Origin: Tardiphaga sp.
GTDB lineage: Bacteria > Pseudomonadota > Alphaproteobacteria > Rhizobiales > Xanthobacteraceae
Direction of reading: 5' to 3'
Length of the DNA: 16,428 bases
Assembly: GCA_014377915.1 (NCBI GenBank)
Contig: JACMOT010000549.1
Location: forward strand, 1-16,428
The first letter of the stretch is position 1. The number at the start of each line of letters is the position of its first letter. The notes under the pieces were generated by a model. It saw only the letters and a program-made list of their open reading frames with translations. It made no database searches and was not told the origin of the DNA. The position numbers were made by a program, and so were the translations under genes. Below, in pieces: positions 14,051-16,428 of the stretch.

Positions 14051-14887
14051 TTACTTGATGCCGGTCATCGTGATGCCTTCGATGAAGCGGCGTTGGGCGA
14101 GCATGAAGGCGATGACAAGCGGGGTGATGATGACCAGCGCGGCGGCCATCAATGGTCCGAAATCCGTGCCGGCCTCATTGTTGCGGAAGTTGGCGACGGC
14201 GAGCGGCGGCGTTCGCAACTGCTCGCTGTTGATGACGATCAACGGCCAGAAGTAGTCGTTCCAGTGTGCCACCACCGAGAATATCCCGAACGCGGTCACG
14301 GCCGGGATCGCGGTCGGCAGCATCACCCGCCAGACGATGCCGAATTCGGACAGGCCATCCATTCGCGCGGCGTCGATCAGGTCGTCGGGCACCGTCTTGA
14401 AAAATTGCCGCATCAGGAAGATGCCGAACACCGAGATCGTGAACGGCAAAATAAGGGCGGCATAGCTGTCCAGCAGGCCAAGCTGGTGCAGCAGCAGGAA
14501 CACCGGGATGGCGGTGGCCTGCGGCGGGATCAGGATGCAGAACACGACCAGCGCGAACAGAGTGTCGCGTCCGAGAAAGCGCAGCTTGGCCAGGGCGTAG
14601 GCCGCCGGCAGGGCAACCAGGACCTGCAGGATGAAGATCGAAACCGTGACGATCAGCCCGTTGAGCAGGATGCGCCACAGGTCGGCCTTGGCGAAGGCGG
14701 TGCGCAGATTGTCCCACAGGGCAAAGGTTTGCGGGATCAGGTGGACGCTGCTGGAAAAGATCTCGGTCTGGGGCTTGGAGGCGGTCGAAATCATCCAGAT
14801 GAAGGGCATCAGGATGATCAGCGCGCCGCTCAGCAGCAACGCGTGGCGGAGCATGGACCACGGCGAAATCCGCTTGCGTGACATCAT
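14051..14887 (-). CDS. ABC transporter permease, UgpE-like
   Basis: Inner-membrane permease of the carbohydrate-uptake (MalG/UgpE) type, 278 aa with about six helices. Landmarks are LMPFIWMISTASKP (26-39), the coupling loop DLIDAARMDGLSEFGIVWRV (169-188) and the C-terminal RRFIEGITMTGIK, which is the usual ending for this family (GxTxGAVKG-like). The start is the first of two adjacent ATG codons. It overlaps the TGA of the UgpA-like gene by 4 nt (ATGA), with GGAG 10 nt upstream. The open frame continues much further upstream, but that part is an out-of-frame shadow of the UgpA-like gene. It pairs with the UgpA-like permease to form the membrane channel. Confidence 0.9.
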   Translation of the reverse strand: MMSRKRISPWSMLRHALLLSGALIILMPFIWMISTASKPQTEIFSSSVHLIPQTFALWDNLRTAFAKADLWRILLNGLIVTVSIFILQVLVALPAAYALAKLRFLGRDTLFALVVFCILIPPQATAIPVFLLLHQLGLLDSYAALILPFTISVFGIFLMRQFFKTVPDDLIDAARMDGLSEFGIVWRVMLPTAIPAVTAFGIFSVVAHWNDYFWPLIVINSEQLRTPPLAVANFRNNEAGTDFGPLMAAALVIITPLVIAFMLAQRRFIEGITMTGIK

Positions 14888-15831
14888 GTATAGTGCACTC
14901 CGCGGTTGCCCAGGCATGATTTGATCAGCGTCAGCAGCAGCACGAAGACCAGGAACGCGACGGTGAGCGCGGCGCCGTATCCGGAGCGGAAGAATTCGAA
15001 GCTCTCGATGTAGAGCGTGTGAATCAGCACCTCCGACGACTTCGACGGTCCGCCCTTGGTCAGGACATGCACGGTATCGAAGACCTGGAACGACCGAATG
15101 GCGCTGATCACTACGACAAAGGCGGTCACGGGACCAAGCATCGGCCAGGTCACCAGTTGGAAGCGCGACCACGCGCTGGCGGCGCCGTCGATTTCGGCGG
15201 CGTCATACAGTTGCTTCGGGATCGAAACGATGCCGGAGAGAAACAGCACCATGTTGAAGCCGACGGCCTGCCAGACGCCGATCGCGCACAGCGAATACAG
15301 CGCCGTCTTGCTGTCCTGCAGCCAGCTGTAGCCCTGGACGCCGATGCCGCGCAGGGCGCCGTTCACCAGGCCGAATTGCGGGTGCAGCATGAACTCCCAA
15401 ACGATGGCCATGGCGATCAAGGTCGCCATCACTGGTAGAAAATAGATCGTGCGGTACCAGCTGCGCAGGCTGCTGCCGCTCTGGATCAGGAGCGCGATGC
15501 CGAGTCCCAGCGCCACCGAGCACGGCACGACAATCGCCACATAAAGGAGGGTATTGCGGAGCGATAGCCAGAATACCCTGTCGGCCAGCATTTCCTGGTA
15601 ATTGGTGAGGCCGATCCAGGAGAATGACGGGGCTCCCAGCTGATAGTCGGTGAAGGACAGTGCCAGCACGCTGGCCAGTGGCCCCAGCAGCACGATCAGC
15701 ATCAGCATCGCCGCGGGTGCGACCAACAACAGCGCGGTCTGCGACAAACCTGTCCGACGGCTGCCCGAAGGTGCCGTCCCCGCCGAGCGCCCCTTGCAAT
15801 TCCCGGCGAGTGTCAGCGCGGCGTCAGACAA
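14884..15831 (-). CDS. ABC transporter permease, UgpA-like
   Basis: Inner-membrane permease of the MalF/UgpA type, 315 aa. It has an N-terminal helix (about 32-60), then the family segment LSFTDYQLG, FSWIGLTNYQEML, RTIYFLPVMATLIAMAIVW (128-146) and the coupling loop LYDAAEIDGAASAWSRFQLV (208-227). FQVFDTVHVLTKGGP is typical. I chose a TTG start at 15831. It overlaps the stop codon of the TOBE-protein gene by 8 nt and has GGGAG 7 nt upstream, while the open frame further upstream gives a Ser/Pro/Asn-rich extension overlapping that gene by about 100 nt. The tight overlap implies translational coupling to the TOBE gene. It forms a heterodimer with the UgpE-like permease. No matching ATPase is visible in the window. 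Confidence 0.88.
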   Translation of the reverse strand: MSDAALTLAGNCKGRSAGTAPSGSRRTGLSQTALLLVAPAAMLMLIVLLGPLASVLALSFTDYQLGAPSFSWIGLTNYQEMLADRVFWLSLRNTLLYVAIVVPCSVALGLGIALLIQSGSSLRSWYRTIYFLPVMATLIAMAIVWEFMLHPQFGLVNGALRGIGVQGYSWLQDSKTALYSLCAIGVWQAVGFNMVLFLSGIVSIPKQLYDAAEIDGAASAWSRFQLVTWPMLGPVTAFVVVISAIRSFQVFDTVHVLTKGGPSKSSEVLIHTLYIESFEFFRSGYGAALTVAFLVFVLLLTLIKSCLGNRGVHYT

Positions 15832-16243
15832 GGGCGATCTCCCGTGCCCGTTCGAGCTGCGGTTGGCCGACGGTGTCGATGCGTTTGCCGCCGGCGTCGA
15901 AAGCGCGCACGGCGTCGGCGACAAAGCCGCAGGAGATCGAACTTCCGATCAACGGCAAGCGGCGCGGGTCGTTGATCCTGGCGACCACGGGGCTGCCCAT
16001 GCTTTCGAGCCCGATGTGGACGAACGCCTCGGAGCCCATGTTCTCCAGATGCACGACGCGGCCGCTGAACGCGCCGGTTCCAAGCTCGATCGAGGTCGGG
16101 TGCGCGGGGATCGGCGTGGGGACCATCTTGTCGTCCTGCGCGTGAGCCCCGGCCGCCAGGGCGAGCGCGAGGCCGAGCGCCGCGACGCAGGCGCGCGCCG
16201 AGCGGATTTTGCGGTGGGATGTTTCTGGGGGGATGAGTCTCAT
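15824..16243 (-). CDS. Signal peptide joined to an orphan UgpC/MalK-type TOBE domain (ATPase remnant or repurposed domain)
   Basis: A 139-aa protein. Residues 1-36 look like a Sec signal peptide: basic start, ARACVAALGLALALAAG core, AHA-QDD cleavage. After a short Pro-rich linker, residues 55-122 (GRVVHLENMGSEAFVHIG ... PVVARI ... LPLIGSSI ... AVRAFDAGGKRI) resemble the C-terminal TOBE_2 domain of UgpC/MalK-type ATPases, down to the final FDxxGxRI motif. No Walker A, signature or Walker B is present, and only 57 nt separate this gene from the esterase upstream, so an ATPase domain is not hidden in another frame. The ATG has an excellent AAGGAG 6 nt upstream, and its stop overlaps the UgpA-like start, exactly where ugpC might be expected. 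It may be a deletion-fusion product or a functional exported TOBE protein. Homology is judged by eye. Confidence 0.7.
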   Translation of the reverse strand: MRLIPPETSHRKIRSARACVAALGLALALAAGAHAQDDKMVPTPIPAHPTSIELGTGAFSGRVVHLENMGSEAFVHIGLESMGSPVVARINDPRRLPLIGSSISCGFVADAVRAFDAGGKRIDTVGQPQLERAREIALV

Positions 16244-16266
16244 ATCGTTCTCCTTTTGGTATTGTC

Positions 16267-16283
16267 CTGCGCTCACCGCGCAG
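16267..16283 (-). repeat. Small stem-loop between esterase and TOBE-protein genes
   Basis: CTGCGC and GCGCAG form a 6-bp stem with a 5-nt loop in the 57-nt gap between the esterase stop codon and the TOBE-protein start. It is the same kind of inter-cistronic hairpin as seen elsewhere in these operons. No T-run follows, so it is not a convincing terminator. Confidence 0.4.
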
Positions 16284-16300
16284 CGGGACCTGGGGTCAGC

Positions 16301-16428
16301 TCAAGGCACTGCGATCACAAAGGGCCCGAGCGGCTGGCCGGCTTGGTCGAAGACGTTGACCACCGGACTGTCGGCCCAGGCATAGCGGACGCGCGCCACG
16401 GGGCGTCCGTCACCAGCCATGACGATGC
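16301..16428 (-). CDS. Sialate O-acetylesterase-like protein, C-terminal fragment (runs off window)
   Basis: Only the last 42 residues or so lie in the window. They include PVARVRYAWADSPVVNVFD, followed by QAGQPLGPFVIAVP and a TGA stop. The V-R-Y-A-W-A-D/N-x-P-V-x-N-(L/V)-(Y/F) pattern with a final P-x-x-P-F is characteristic of the C-terminus of sialate O-acetylesterases (SASA/SGNH-type carbohydrate acetylesterases), enzymes that remove O-acetyl groups from sialic acids or other sugars. The catalytic residues are outside the window. It precedes the TOBE-protein gene by 57 nt on the same strand and is probably in the same operon. Rhizobia-like bacteria may use such enzymes on plant or lipid-linked acetylated sugars; the real substrate is unknown. 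Confidence 0.72.
   Translation of the reverse strand, partial: IVMAGDGRPVARVRYAWADSPVVNVFDQAGQPLGPFVIAVP

Noticed and set aside
13242..14255. 337-codon plus-strand frame opposite the UgpB-like gene
   Set aside because: Antisense shadow; composition is typical of complement of GC-rich coding sequence, and it spans a gene boundary.
1..16428. CRISPR arrays, tRNA or rRNA genes, insertion sequences, attachment sites
   Set aside because: No regularly spaced repeats, tRNA-like or rRNA-like segments, transposase motifs or long terminal repeats were seen on either strand.

Overview
The window is a high-GC stretch from an alphaproteobacterium. The protein style (SsuA-like proteins with a VADTVPLF-type pocket, MetNIQ, a DUF6455-like protein, a UgpABE-like transporter with GpdQ-type phosphodiesterases) suggests a Bradyrhizobium / Rhodopseudomonas / Afipia relative. 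That is an inference from protein style, not a database match. Nearly all of it encodes nutrient uptake. I see no mobile element, CRISPR array, tRNA or rRNA.

Left part (1-5271): sulfur-compound and methionine uptake. Two paralogous aliphatic-sulfonate-type binding proteins (SsuA family, 320 aa each) diverge from a 379-bp regulatory gap. The minus-strand one is followed by the start of another secreted protein that runs off the window edge. The plus-strand one is followed by metN-metI-metQ, a complete methionine-type ABC importer ending in a 10-bp stem-loop. No SsuB or SsuC is present, so both SsuA proteins are orphans here. A 12-bp inverted repeat lies in the metN leader.

Middle part (5443-6453): two small genes diverge from a 219-bp gap. 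One encodes a four-cysteine DUF6455-like protein on the minus strand, the other a small secreted Ala/Lys-rich protein of unknown function on the plus strand. A near-consensus FNR/FixK-type dyad (TTGT-N6-TCAA) lies between them.

Centre-right (6456-10668, minus strand): a complete polyamine-type (Pot-like) ABC importer in the order ATPase, Tat-exported binding protein, permease, permease. A perfect 13-bp stem-loop directly follows the binding-protein gene, as expected where a binding protein is made in excess over its permeases.

Right part (11021-16428, minus strand): one tightly packed operon. In transcription order it holds the C-terminus of a sialate-O-acetylesterase-like protein, a 139-aa protein with a signal peptide joined to what looks like only the C-terminal TOBE domain of a UgpC/MalK-type ATPase, UgpA-like and UgpE-like permeases, a UgpB-like binding protein, and two GpdQ-like metallophosphodiesterases. 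Three junctions overlap: 8 nt at TOBE/UgpA-like, and 4 nt (ATGA) at UgpA-like/UgpE-like and at PDE1/PDE2. The likely job is import of a glycerophosphodiester or related phosphodiester/sugar and its cytoplasmic hydrolysis. The position where the transporter ATPase would be expected holds only the TOBE remnant, so the ATPase must come from outside the window or be shared. This is the most unusual feature seen.
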